A stretch of DNA of 53,128 nt from an uncultured Clostridia bacterium (GTDB lineage: Bacteria; Bacillota; Clostridia; Christensenellales; CAG-314): assembly GCA_947625725.1 (NCBI GenBank), contig CANQPI010000010.1, forward strand, positions 1 to 53,128. Direction: 5' to 3'. This document shows positions 20,461 through 27,298 of this stretch, piece by piece. The translations under genes were made by a program, and so were the position numbers. The number at the start of each line of letters is the position of its first letter. Position 1 is the stretch's first letter. Below the pieces are notes generated by a model, which saw nothing but the letters and a program-made list of their open reading frames with translations, was not told the DNA's origin and did not search any database.

Positions 20461-20562
20461 TATCCACGACCTTGCCTGCCAACAGGCAAAGGTCGGACAG
20501 TTCAACCTGTCGGTTGCCTGCCGATAGCGCGGCTGTCAAACAACAATATCGGAGGACAAAAC
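20461..20562 (+). promoter_or_regulatory. Structured 5' leader of deoC with mutually exclusive pairings
   Basis: TTGCCTGCC occurs at 20472 and 20514, and CAGGCAA at 20483-20489 can pair with either copy. GACAG (20496-20500) can likewise pair with CTGTC at 20507 or at 20533. CCGATA (20521-20526) is complementary to TATCGG (20547-20552), which covers the first two bases of the GGAGG ribosome site. This resembles a translational switch, but no known riboswitch class is recognised. Confidence 0.4.
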
Positions 20563-21213
20563 ATGACAAAACAAGAAATGGCAAAAATCATCGATCACAC
20601 GCTTTTGAAACCTGCAACGACGTCGCAGATCGTCGCGCTGTGCAACGAGGCAAAGCAGTACGGTTTTGCGTCCGTATGCGTCAATCCCTGTCACGTCAAG
20701 ACCGCCGCCAAGGAATTGGACGGCACCGACGTCAAGGTTTGCACGGTAATCGGCTTCCCCTTGGGCGAAAACACTACCAAAGTCAAAGTTTTCGAGGCAA
20801 AGGAAGCGATCAAAAACGGCGCAACGGAGATCGACATGGTTATCAATCAATCTTTGGCTAAATCCAACGCTTGGAAGAAAGTGGAAAAAGAAGTTTCCGC
20901 CGTCAAAAAGGCTTGCGGAGATGTGCTTTTGAAAGTTATTTTGGAAACTTGCAATCTCAGTCAAAAGCAAATTATTTCCGCCTGCAAAGCCTGCGTTGAC
21001 GCGGGCGCGCAGTACGTCAAGACGAGTACAGGCTTTGGCAGCGGCGGAGCAACCGTCGAGGCAGTCAGCCTCATGGCAGATCTGGTACACCCCTACGGAC
21101 TCAAAGTAAAGGCGAGCGGCGGTATCCACAACTACGAGGAGGCTAGCGAAATGGTGCGCAACGGCGCAGATCGTATCGGCGCAAGTTGCGGCGTGGCTAT
21201 TTGCAAAGACTGA
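20563..21213 (+). CDS. deoC: Deoxyribose-phosphate aldolase
   Basis: 216 residues, the normal DeoC length. It catalyses reversible cleavage of 2-deoxy-D-ribose 5-phosphate to glyceraldehyde 3-phosphate and acetaldehyde in deoxynucleoside salvage (cytosolic class I aldolase). Visible motifs are IDHTLLKP at the N-terminus, CTVIGFPLG, EIDMVIN, the Schiff-base lysine in VKTSTGF (K153) and the proton-relay lysine in VKASGGI (K183). The ATG follows CGGAGG by seven bases. It is monocistronic, with its own promoter and terminator; no other deo genes are adjacent, so regulation may act through the leader. Confidence 0.96.
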   Translation: MTKQEMAKIIDHTLLKPATTSQIVALCNEAKQYGFASVCVNPCHVKTAAKELDGTDVKVCTVIGFPLGENTTKVKVFEAKEAIKNGATEIDMVINQSLAKSNAWKKVEKEVSAVKKACGDVLLKVILETCNLSQKQIISACKACVDAGAQYVKTSTGFGSGGATVEAVSLMADLVHPYGLKVKASGGIHNYEEASEMVRNGADRIGASCGVAICKD

Positions 21214-21235
21214 CTCGCAAATCGTTACCAAACAA

Positions 21236-21268
21236 GGACTGTTGCAAATTTGCGACAGTCTTTTTTTT
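21236..21268 (+). terminator. Terminator of deoC
   Basis: GACTGT/ACAGTC stem extended by TTGCAAATTTGCG in the centre, followed by eight T residues. Confidence 0.85.
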
Positions 21269-21609
21269 GCGCAAATTTTCGGTATCGGCGACAGATACAA
21301 GGTCTGCTCGCCGCGGCAAGAAGTATCGGCGAGCGCGTGGGTGCTGACTAACGAGAGCGGCGACGAAGGGACGAAGTGTATCTCTCCTTGACAAAACGTC
21401 CGTACACGCGGGCGTTTATGTTCCGATCGGCAAGATTGTGACAAGTTGCGGCGTGGTTTGGGGCGGGGTCGCCCGCGCTACGCGGCGGTAAATGGTAAAT
21501 TTGTGCATTTTTGCCCTAGCGGTATAACATAATTGCGGGTTTACAGGACAAAAGTATAGCATAATTGCAATTTTATGGGGCAAAAATGCAACAAATTTTC
21601 ATTTTGGTA
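21269..21609. repeat. Non-coding region with a 13-bp inverted repeat and paired 14-bp direct repeats
   Basis: No gene is supported here. TGCATTTTTGCCC (21504-21516) and its exact complement GGGCAAAAATGCA (21578-21590) are 61 bases apart. Between them, TATAACATAATTGC (21523-21536) and TATAGCATAATTGC (21555-21568) repeat with a 32-base period, about three helical turns. They sit just upstream of the lipoprotein promoter and look like regulator or recombinase sites. The GC-rich part at 21290-21470 shows nothing else I can name, apart from a 15-base echo of the deoC 3' end near 21440. Confidence 0.5.
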
Positions 21610-21640
21610 TTGACAAGACGGGACGGGGGGGGGGTATAAT
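21610..21640 (+). promoter_or_regulatory. Promoter with a G10 tract in the spacer (possible phase-variable promoter)
   Basis: Consensus TTGACA (21610-21615) and consensus TATAAT (21635-21640) are separated by 19 bases, of which the last ten (21625-21634) are all G. The optimal spacer is 17. Slippage in the G tract would change spacing and so expression of the surface lipoprotein downstream, as known for Neisseria porA and opc. Confidence 0.7.
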
Positions 21641-21713
21641 CAAATTCGCGGGAACGGCGGTGCATAACTATCTGTACCCCCGTCCCCGTAATACTCACCT
21701 TACAGGAGGAAAT

Positions 21714-24335
21714 ATGAAACAAAAAAGATTAGTTGCTTTGTTGCTTGTATTGGCAATGCTGTTTGCGGTAGTTACGGTAATTGCCGCTTGCGACAAGCAC
21801 GAATGTAAACATGTATGCGAAACCTGCGGCAAATGCACGGACGCAACTTGTACAGACCCCGCATGCAAGGACAAATGCCCCGGACACGAAACCGCTCACG
21901 TCTGCGGACACGTTTGTCCTACTTGCGGCAAATGCACGGATAGCACCTGCACCGACCCCGTCTGCGCGGACAAGTGCGAGGGACATCAAACGGTAGACCC
22001 CGACAAGGGCAAGACCAAGGATAACCCGCTCACTCCCGACGAGGCAATTGCTCTAATGAAACAAGCGGGTAGCGGCGTTGTGGTAGGAGCGGCAGAAAAG
22101 CAACAGTACTACATTCAAGGTGTGGTAAACGCAGGTTCAACGGTGGATACTCAATACCACGAGTGGACTTTTACTCTCGGAACAGGTACAGACAAAGTAT
22201 CTTGCCAAGCAACAATAGACAGTAGTGTAACAAACAAACCCTCTGAAACAAACGGCGCATTGGACGGCGCAACGGTAATAATACACGGTTTCCTCGAACT
22301 GTACAGCGGCAGGTATCAATGTTCATATCTTCCCGCAAGCGCAAGTCCCACGGGCAACAAGTTTACGCCCAGCCTTGTGGAGATAACGATCCCTGTTGGC
22401 GAAGTCGAATCTGTTTCTATTATGAACGGAATTGATTATGCAAACTCAACGGCATATCTGCTACCGATAGAGGGCAATTCGATTAGTTTTTCTGCCAAAG
22501 TAAACCCCTCCAACGCACCGCAGGACATTGTGTGGTCGGTAACAAACGGCGACGTAGCGACCGTTACAGCAAACGATACCACAGAGGAAGCACCTGCAAG
22601 CGCACAGGTTACATACAAAGGTCAAACAGGTAGCGTAACGCTTACCGCAACGGCAAAGGGTACAAACATTTCCGCCACCGTCACTGTGGAATTTCGCGAT
22701 GTGCATGGCGGCAAAGAGAGCGATCCTCTGACTGTTGATGAGGCTATTGCAATTATGGAGGCAAAACCGGGTGAATATCTGAATGCCGACGACAGAGGAC
22801 ACGGTTACTATATCCAAGGAACTGTTGCTAGTGGTTCAACCGTAGCAGGAAGCGGCACTTGGTCTTTCACTCTTGCGGGCACCGACAACAAGAGCATAGA
22901 TTGTTCTGTGGAAGGCAGCAAACTCAACGGTATCAAAATTCCCAATATGGCAGGCGGCTTGGACGGCTGTCAGATATTGCTCTATGCAGAACGGATCACG
23001 TATGTCAATGACGCCCACACGGCAAAAGGCAACACGAATGAGTTGAAATCCTGCACATTCCCCGCCCTCACGGCGATAGAGATCGAGGCGGAGCAAACGG
23101 AAGTGACTATTCCCAATTCCGTTGAAATAACGGTCAAGAGCATAACTCCCGCCAATGCGGTATTCGAAAACGTCGAATGGCTGACTTCCGACGAAACCAA
23201 GGCAACCGTAACGGGCGACGAGAGCAAAGCCACAGTTACTGCCGTTGCCGCAGGCGAAGTGAAAATTTCCGTCAGATATGCCAATATTACTTCCAATGAA
23301 ATAACGTTAAATGTTAGCCAAGAACAACAAGCAATCAAAGCAACTTATGATTGGACGGACAAACTCACGGCGGATACTGTATGCAACAATACATATTATC
23401 ATTACAATTTGCCAAACGATACAGATATACTCAGTTCCTACATTAATGTCTGGACACCGGGTCAAACCGAAATAACCGAATTCAAAACAAAAAATGCTTT
23501 CGAAGCAGGAGAAGAGGGTAAAGGAATAGGCTATTTTGCTCATCCAAGACGTGACAATTCATGTACTATCAGTATAGTAACACAGCATCAAATCAAAAAA
23601 TTTACGCTCAAACTTATTCCGTATAGTGACGCAACAACGATACAGTTTTCCGTCAACGGTCAACCCTATCAAAAAGATAAAACAGATCAAGATAATTGGG
23701 ACGGCAAAGTAAGTAGTGCGTTCGAAGTTTCATTTGAGTTTAACCAAGCCACACAAAATATAGAATTATCAACAGTTTGGACAACGGGCAACAATTTTGC
23801 AATAGTAGGTATAACGTTTGAAACAGAGGCAACAAGTTCAATGGCCGACGTGTTGGATTGGACGGACAAACTCACAGCGGATACCGTATGCAACAACACG
23901 TATTATCATTACAATTTGCCAAACGATACAGATATACTCAGTTCCTACATTAATGTCTGGACACCGGGTCAAACCGAAATAACCGAATTCAAAACAAAAA
24001 ATGCTTTCGAAGCAGGAGAAGAGGGTAAAGGAATAGGCTATTTTGCTCATCCAAGACGTGACAATTCATGTACTATCAGTATAGTAACACAGCATCAAAT
24101 CAAAAAATTTACGCTCAAACTTATTCCGTATAGTGACGCAACAACGATACAGTTTTCCGTCAACGGTCAACCCTATCAAAAAGATAAAACAGATCAAGAT
24201 ACTTGGGACGGCAAAGTAAGTAGTGCGTTCGAAGTTTCATTTGAGTTTAGCGAAGCCACACAAAATATAGAACTGTCAACAGTTTGGACAACGGGCAACA
24301 ATTTTGCAATCGTAGGCATGACTTTGGAGTGGTAA
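21714..24335 (+). CDS. Multidomain surface lipoprotein with Cys-rich head, Ig-like domains and duplicated C-terminal module
   Basis: 873 residues. The lipoprotein signal ends in the lipobox IAAC with C26 as the likely lipidated residue. Residues 26-95 hold two tandem Cys-rich units containing CETCGKCTD or CPTCGKCTD and a DKC(P/E)GH end, perhaps metal-binding. Two OB-fold-like segments (YIQGVV and YIQGTV, followed by WTFTL or WSFTL) alternate with two Ig-like segments of the Big_2 type (VWSVTNGDVATV; VEWLTSDETKATV). Residues ~546-714 and ~715-873 are nearly identical copies of a beta-rich module starting DWTDKLTADTVC. The ATG follows AGGAGGAAAT. Location is the outer face of the membrane; the ligand is unknown. 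Its promoter has a G10 spacer. Confidence 0.9.
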   Translation: MKQKRLVALLLVLAMLFAVVTVIAACDKHECKHVCETCGKCTDATCTDPACKDKCPGHETAHVCGHVCPTCGKCTDSTCTDPVCADKCEGHQTVDPDKGKTKDNPLTPDEAIALMKQAGSGVVVGAAEKQQYYIQGVVNAGSTVDTQYHEWTFTLGTGTDKVSCQATIDSSVTNKPSETNGALDGATVIIHGFLELYSGRYQCSYLPASASPTGNKFTPSLVEITIPVGEVESVSIMNGIDYANSTAYLLPIEGNSISFSAKVNPSNAPQDIVWSVTNGDVATVTANDTTEEAPASAQVTYKGQTGSVTLTATAKGTNISATVTVEFRDVHGGKESDPLTVDEAIAIMEAKPGEYLNADDRGHGYYIQGTVASGSTVAGSGTWSFTLAGTDNKSIDCSVEGSKLNGIKIPNMAGGLDGCQILLYAERITYVNDAHTAKGNTNELKSCTFPALTAIEIEAEQTEVTIPNSVEITVKSITPANAVFENVEWLTSDETKATVTGDESKATVTAVAAGEVKISVRYANITSNEITLNVSQEQQAIKATYDWTDKLTADTVCNNTYYHYNLPNDTDILSSYINVWTPGQTEITEFKTKNAFEAGEEGKGIGYFAHPRRDNSCTISIVTQHQIKKFTLKLIPYSDATTIQFSVNGQPYQKDKTDQDNWDGKVSSAFEVSFEFNQATQNIELSTVWTTGNNFAIVGITFETEATSSMADVLDWTDKLTADTVCNNTYYHYNLPNDTDILSSYINVWTPGQTEITEFKTKNAFEAGEEGKGIGYFAHPRRDNSCTISIVTQHQIKKFTLKLIPYSDATTIQFSVNGQPYQKDKTDQDTWDGKVSSAFEVSFEFSEATQNIELSTVWTTGNNFAIVGMTLEW
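23349..24335 (+). repeat. Recent 507-bp tandem duplication inside the lipoprotein gene
   Basis: The copy starting at 23349 and the copy starting at 23856 are offset by 507 bases (169 codons, frame kept). From about 23395 on they differ at only a handful of bases (for example AATTGG versus CTTGGG, and AACCAA versus AGCGAA). Near-identity at silent sites implies a very recent duplication or gene conversion. Confidence 0.95.
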
Positions 24336-24410
24336 AACCTACCTATCAACCAATTTGCTTTTCATTGTGTTTTTCTCCGACTGCGCGCATGAGGTTGGAA
24401 AAAACGCGCA

Positions 24411-24442
24411 AGGGACTGTGCAAAATGCACAGTCCCTTTTTT
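24411..24442 (+). terminator. Strong terminator after the lipoprotein gene
   Basis: Perfect 12-bp stem AGGGACTGTGCA / TGCACAGTCCCT with a 3-base loop, followed by a T run. Confidence 0.9.
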
Positions 24443-24484
24443 GCAAATGCGCTCAATTTGCGCTTTCGGCATAGAGCAAATTTA

Positions 24485-24610
24485 TCAAATCGACAAACTC
24501 GGTAATTTTTTGTATGGCAAAGTTCCGTCAACTTTGTCCAACGCGGCGGGCGTAACGTTATCGGCGGCAAGCGGTGCAAATTTCGGCGCGGGCAATTTTT
24601 CATTAAATTT
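24485..24610 (-). pseudogene. Possible remnant of a lost minus-strand gene (3' end)
   Basis: On the minus strand this interval reads as a coherent coding tail (LPAPKFAPLAADNVTPAAL, then DKVDGTLPYKK) ending in TGA at 24485-24487, but it is preceded by an in-frame stop and has no start. Together with the terminator to its left this may be what is left of a decayed gene. The rest of 24443-24621 shows nothing else. Confidence 0.25.
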
Positions 24611-24621
24611 TTTTCAAATGC

Positions 24622-24650
24622 TTAACAAATATCCCAAATCGTATTATAAT
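24622..24650 (+). promoter_or_regulatory. Promoter for the marR-type gene
   Basis: TTAACA, 17-base spacer, consensus TATAAT, ending 30 bases before the ATG at 24681. A longer open frame upstream is excluded because it would span this promoter. Confidence 0.65.
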
Positions 24651-24680
24651 AAAATTCGAAATAGAATTTTTGAAGCGAAT

Positions 24681-25109
24681 ATGGACGAAAAAGAATTTTT
24701 TTACAAGTTAGGCAGACTCATTTACCGTATCGACGGAGCGTATGAGGCTTACGGGCGCAACGGCAAAATAGGCTCTCCCAATCTTTTGTGGATACTGTAT
24801 GCTTTGAACGACGGCGGCAAACACAGTCAAAAGCAACTTTGCGACGAGTGGGCTATCCCGCGAAGCACGGCAAACACGATAATTAAAGATTTGGAAAGCA
24901 AACGCTACGTAACGCTTTCTCAAATCAAGGGAGAACGCCGAGAATTGCTTGTATCCCTCACGGCGGAGGGCAGAAAGTATGCGGACGGCATTTTGTCCGA
25001 CCTGTACCAGAGGGAGAAGAACATCTATGACAACATTCACGACCCCGACGAATTGCTTGCCGCTTTGCAGGATTTGGCGGCAAAGGTGCAGTTGATTGCA
25101 AAAAAATAA
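24681..25109 (+). CDS. MarR-family transcriptional regulator
   Basis: 142 residues, the typical MarR size. A winged helix-turn-helix is visible: SQKQLCDEWAIPRSTANTII as helix-turn-helix, then the wing (RYVTLSQIKGERRELLVSLT) and a C-terminal dimerisation helix. It should repress or activate neighbouring genes in response to small molecules or redox stress. It lies 22 bases upstream of the carboxymuconolactone decarboxylase-cupin gene in the same direction, the usual arrangement of a regulator with its target. The ribosome site is weak (GAAGCGA), consistent with low expression. Confidence 0.88.
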   Translation: MDEKEFFYKLGRLIYRIDGAYEAYGRNGKIGSPNLLWILYALNDGGKHSQKQLCDEWAIPRSTANTIIKDLESKRYVTLSQIKGERRELLVSLTAEGRKYADGILSDLYQREKNIYDNIHDPDELLAALQDLAAKVQLIAKK

Positions 25110-25131
25110 TTCTAATACAAGGAGTAGCACA

Positions 25132-25888
25132 ATGAAAAAGATCACACAGACGGCAGGAAGAAAATCGCTCGGAGAGTTTGCCCCCCGACTTTGCGCATTT
25201 CAACGACGACGTTCTATTCGGCGAAAATTGGAACAACGGCGATATCGACCTCAAAACGCGGTGCGTTATCACCGTGGTCGCATTGATGTCGTCGGGCATT
25301 ACGGACAGTTCTTTGAAATACCACTTGGAAAACGCCAAGAGCGCAGGCGTTAGCAGGAGCGAAATTGCCGCGATCGTAACGCACGTCGGGTTTTACGTCG
25401 GTTGGCCCAAGGCTTGGGCGGTATTCAACATGGCAAAGGATATTTGGACAAGCGACTGCGAAACTGCGCAAGCGGCGCACCAAGCGCAAATGATATTTCC
25501 TATCGGCAAACCCAACGACGGTTTTGCGCAATATTTTACGGGAAAGAGTTACCTCGCGCCGATCAGCACAGAGCAAGTCGGCATATTCAACGTGACGTTC
25601 GAGCCGAGTTGCCGCAACAATTGGCATATCCATCATGCCGCCGAGGGCGGCGGACAGATACTTGTTTGCGTTGCGGGGCGCGGATACTATCAGGAGTGGG
25701 GCAAAGAGGCGATCGAGTTGAACGCGGGCGATTGTATCAACATTCCCGCGGGAGTCAAGCATTGGCACGGCGCGGCGCGGGATAGTTGGTTTTCGCATCT
25801 TGCTATCGAAGTGCCGGGGAAAAACTGCTCGAACGAATGGTTGGAACCCGTGAGCGAGCAACAATACGCAAATTGCCCGAATTTTTGA
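25132..25888 (+). pseudogene. Carboxymuconolactone decarboxylase-cupin fusion, frameshifted in a C6 tract
   Basis: ATG at 25132 follows AAGGAG. The frame gives MKKITQTAGRKSLGEFAP and then leaves the family at the run of six C (25181-25186). The family sequence (DFAHFNDDVLFGENW onward) resumes in the next frame and runs to 25888. Deleting one C restores a 251-residue protein. Part one (about residues 20-115) is a CMD/AhpD-like helical domain (AIVTHVGFYVGWPKAW). Part two (about 130-235) is a cupin with HIHH, a central glycine-rich turn and PAGVKHWHG. Related fusions are putative redox or detoxification enzymes, often next to MarR regulators. The shift could be a true mutation, slippage-based switching or a sequencing error. 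Confidence 0.85.
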
Positions 25889-25938
25889 CAGGCGTTGCAC
25901 AAACCCGCACTTTTGACAGGCGTTGTACAAACCCGTCA
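25883..25938 (+). repeat. 28-bp tandem repeat at the 3' end of the cupin gene
   Basis: Two copies of TTTTGACAGGCGTTG[C/T]ACAAACCCG plus about four bases (25883-25910 and 25911-25938), with about three differences. The first copy contains the TGA stop codon of the cupin frame. Confidence 0.8.
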
Positions 25939-25942
25939 ACAA

Positions 25943-26057
25943 AGACTGCGGCGACGAGCGAACAGGAGCAAAGAAAAAAGGAGCGCGCGTGTTGCGAGTT
26001 CCTTTTCTGTTGCGACACAAAGCGAAGTCGGCGCAATGGTCTACCTGTCGGGACTCG
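25943..26057 (-). repeat. Inverted copy of the tRNA-Arg 3' end and its downstream flank (left arm)
   Basis: Read on the minus strand, the last 21 bases of tRNA-Arg(CCG) including CCA (26057-26037) are followed by a flank that matches 31143-31236 with only a few mismatches or indels. The tRNA copy is broken: beyond the match the T arm is replaced by the palindrome CGGGACTCGTCCCG (26049-26062). The remaining 26063-26260 holds no gene I can support. Confidence 0.88.
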
Positions 26058-26260
26058 TCCCGTAGGGTAAGTGAAACGAAGTGGAGCGCTACGTTACGCC
26101 AACTTTTCTGCTTTTCTTTGTCTTATATGTTCGACAACCCACAGCATAAGGTTAAATCTGACACAGGGAAATAATCTCCTTGCCTTTTTTATAGTCTATT
26201 AATGGATGTAAGACAATTCATTTTATGACTTCCCGTAATAAATGGAGAATCATTTTATTG

Positions 26261-27298
26261 TCATTTAGAACTACCATTTTTCAATTCGTTATATTTCTTT
26301 TCTGTTTCGAGTAAAATAGTCTGCGCTTGATATGGGATGCGACCCAACCAATCAGGTCCTATATTTACCATAAAATTTACACCAAGTTTTTCTAATTTAA
26401 GGCGATATGAAGCCAATTTATCCGGAGATACCCACTTTTCAGCTAAAGCAGAATAGCCCCATGAACAATTCAAACTGCATATTGATTCATAAAGTCCGTA
26501 TGGACTTCGTTTGAATCCCCAAATTGAATTATTGTCAGACGAAAAAGATTTGGGGATTTCGTCGGGGATTTCATTATCTCCTAGTGTGACATAATCAAAT
26601 ATGCCATTTCCCAACCTTGAATTTACAAGGCAATTGGGTTGAAGTCTTTTTACCGTGTCATATATAATTTGGCTTTGCTCAGTGGTGGAATCCAAAGGCA
26701 TATCAAACCAAGCCAAGAAAACATCCCCATAATTTGTCATGAGTTCTTCTATTTGCGGCAGCATTTTCGAATAAAACAATCGTGAAAAATCTTTTTCATC
26801 TTTATTGGGGAAATCCCACGAGTTATCCCACGAAACACCGGCCGATCCGGTTGGATCGATGGTGTAACCTCCTCCATCTTTTTCATTCCAATCAATACAT
26901 TGCGAATAATAGAATCCAAGTTTTAATCCATGCTTTTTGCACGCATCAGCTAATTCTTTGATGATATCTCGTTTACAAGGTGTTGCATCATAAATATTAA
27001 ATTTGTCTACTTTTGATTTAAAAAGTGCAAACCCCTCGTGATGTTTAGCTGTAATAACAATATACTTCATTCCGCATTTCAATGCAAATTCGCAAATCTC
27101 ATCAGCATTGAAGTAAATTGGATTGAAAACTTCTGCAAGTCGCTTCATCTCATGTACAGAGATCTTCTGATTGGCTTGTATCCATTCCGCATAATAAGGA
27201 CCTTTTTTACCATTATAATATCCGCCCAATAATGAATAAAGCCCAAAATGTATCATTAATCCATACTTTAACTCTTTGAAGAGTGCGATGTTATTCAT
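26261..27298 (-). CDS. GH29-type alpha-L-fucosidase, compact and cytosolic
   Basis: 345 residues, shorter than usual secreted GH29 enzymes (about 400-600), with only the catalytic barrel and no signal peptide. Family motifs are GLMIHFGLYS near residue 13, KHHEGFALFKSK at 85-96, GFYYSQCIDW at 128-137, and the nucleophile region FLAWFDMP with D199 as the expected catalytic Asp. The usual WFDGGW motif is altered to WFDMPL. The ATG follows GGAGGAGG and overlaps the upstream gene's stop region by eight bases, so translation is coupled to the STAND gene. Low GC compared with the backbone suggests transfer. Intracellular hydrolysis of fucosylated oligosaccharides is the plain reading; the pairing with an NTPase is unusual. 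Confidence 0.88.
   Translation of the reverse strand: MNNIALFKELKYGLMIHFGLYSLLGGYYNGKKGPYYAEWIQANQKISVHEMKRLAEVFNPIYFNADEICEFALKCGMKYIVITAKHHEGFALFKSKVDKFNIYDATPCKRDIIKELADACKKHGLKLGFYYSQCIDWNEKDGGGYTIDPTGSAGVSWDNSWDFPNKDEKDFSRLFYSKMLPQIEELMTNYGDVFLAWFDMPLDSTTEQSQIIYDTVKRLQPNCLVNSRLGNGIFDYVTLGDNEIPDEIPKSFSSDNNSIWGFKRSPYGLYESICSLNCSWGYSALAEKWVSPDKLASYRLKLEKLGVNFMVNIGPDWLGRIPYQAQTILLETEKKYNELKNGSSK

Noticed and set aside
21424-21458. Fragment resembling the deoC 3' end (15 shared bases)
   Set aside because: The match is short and out of any coding context; it could be chance, so it is not listed as a pseudogene.
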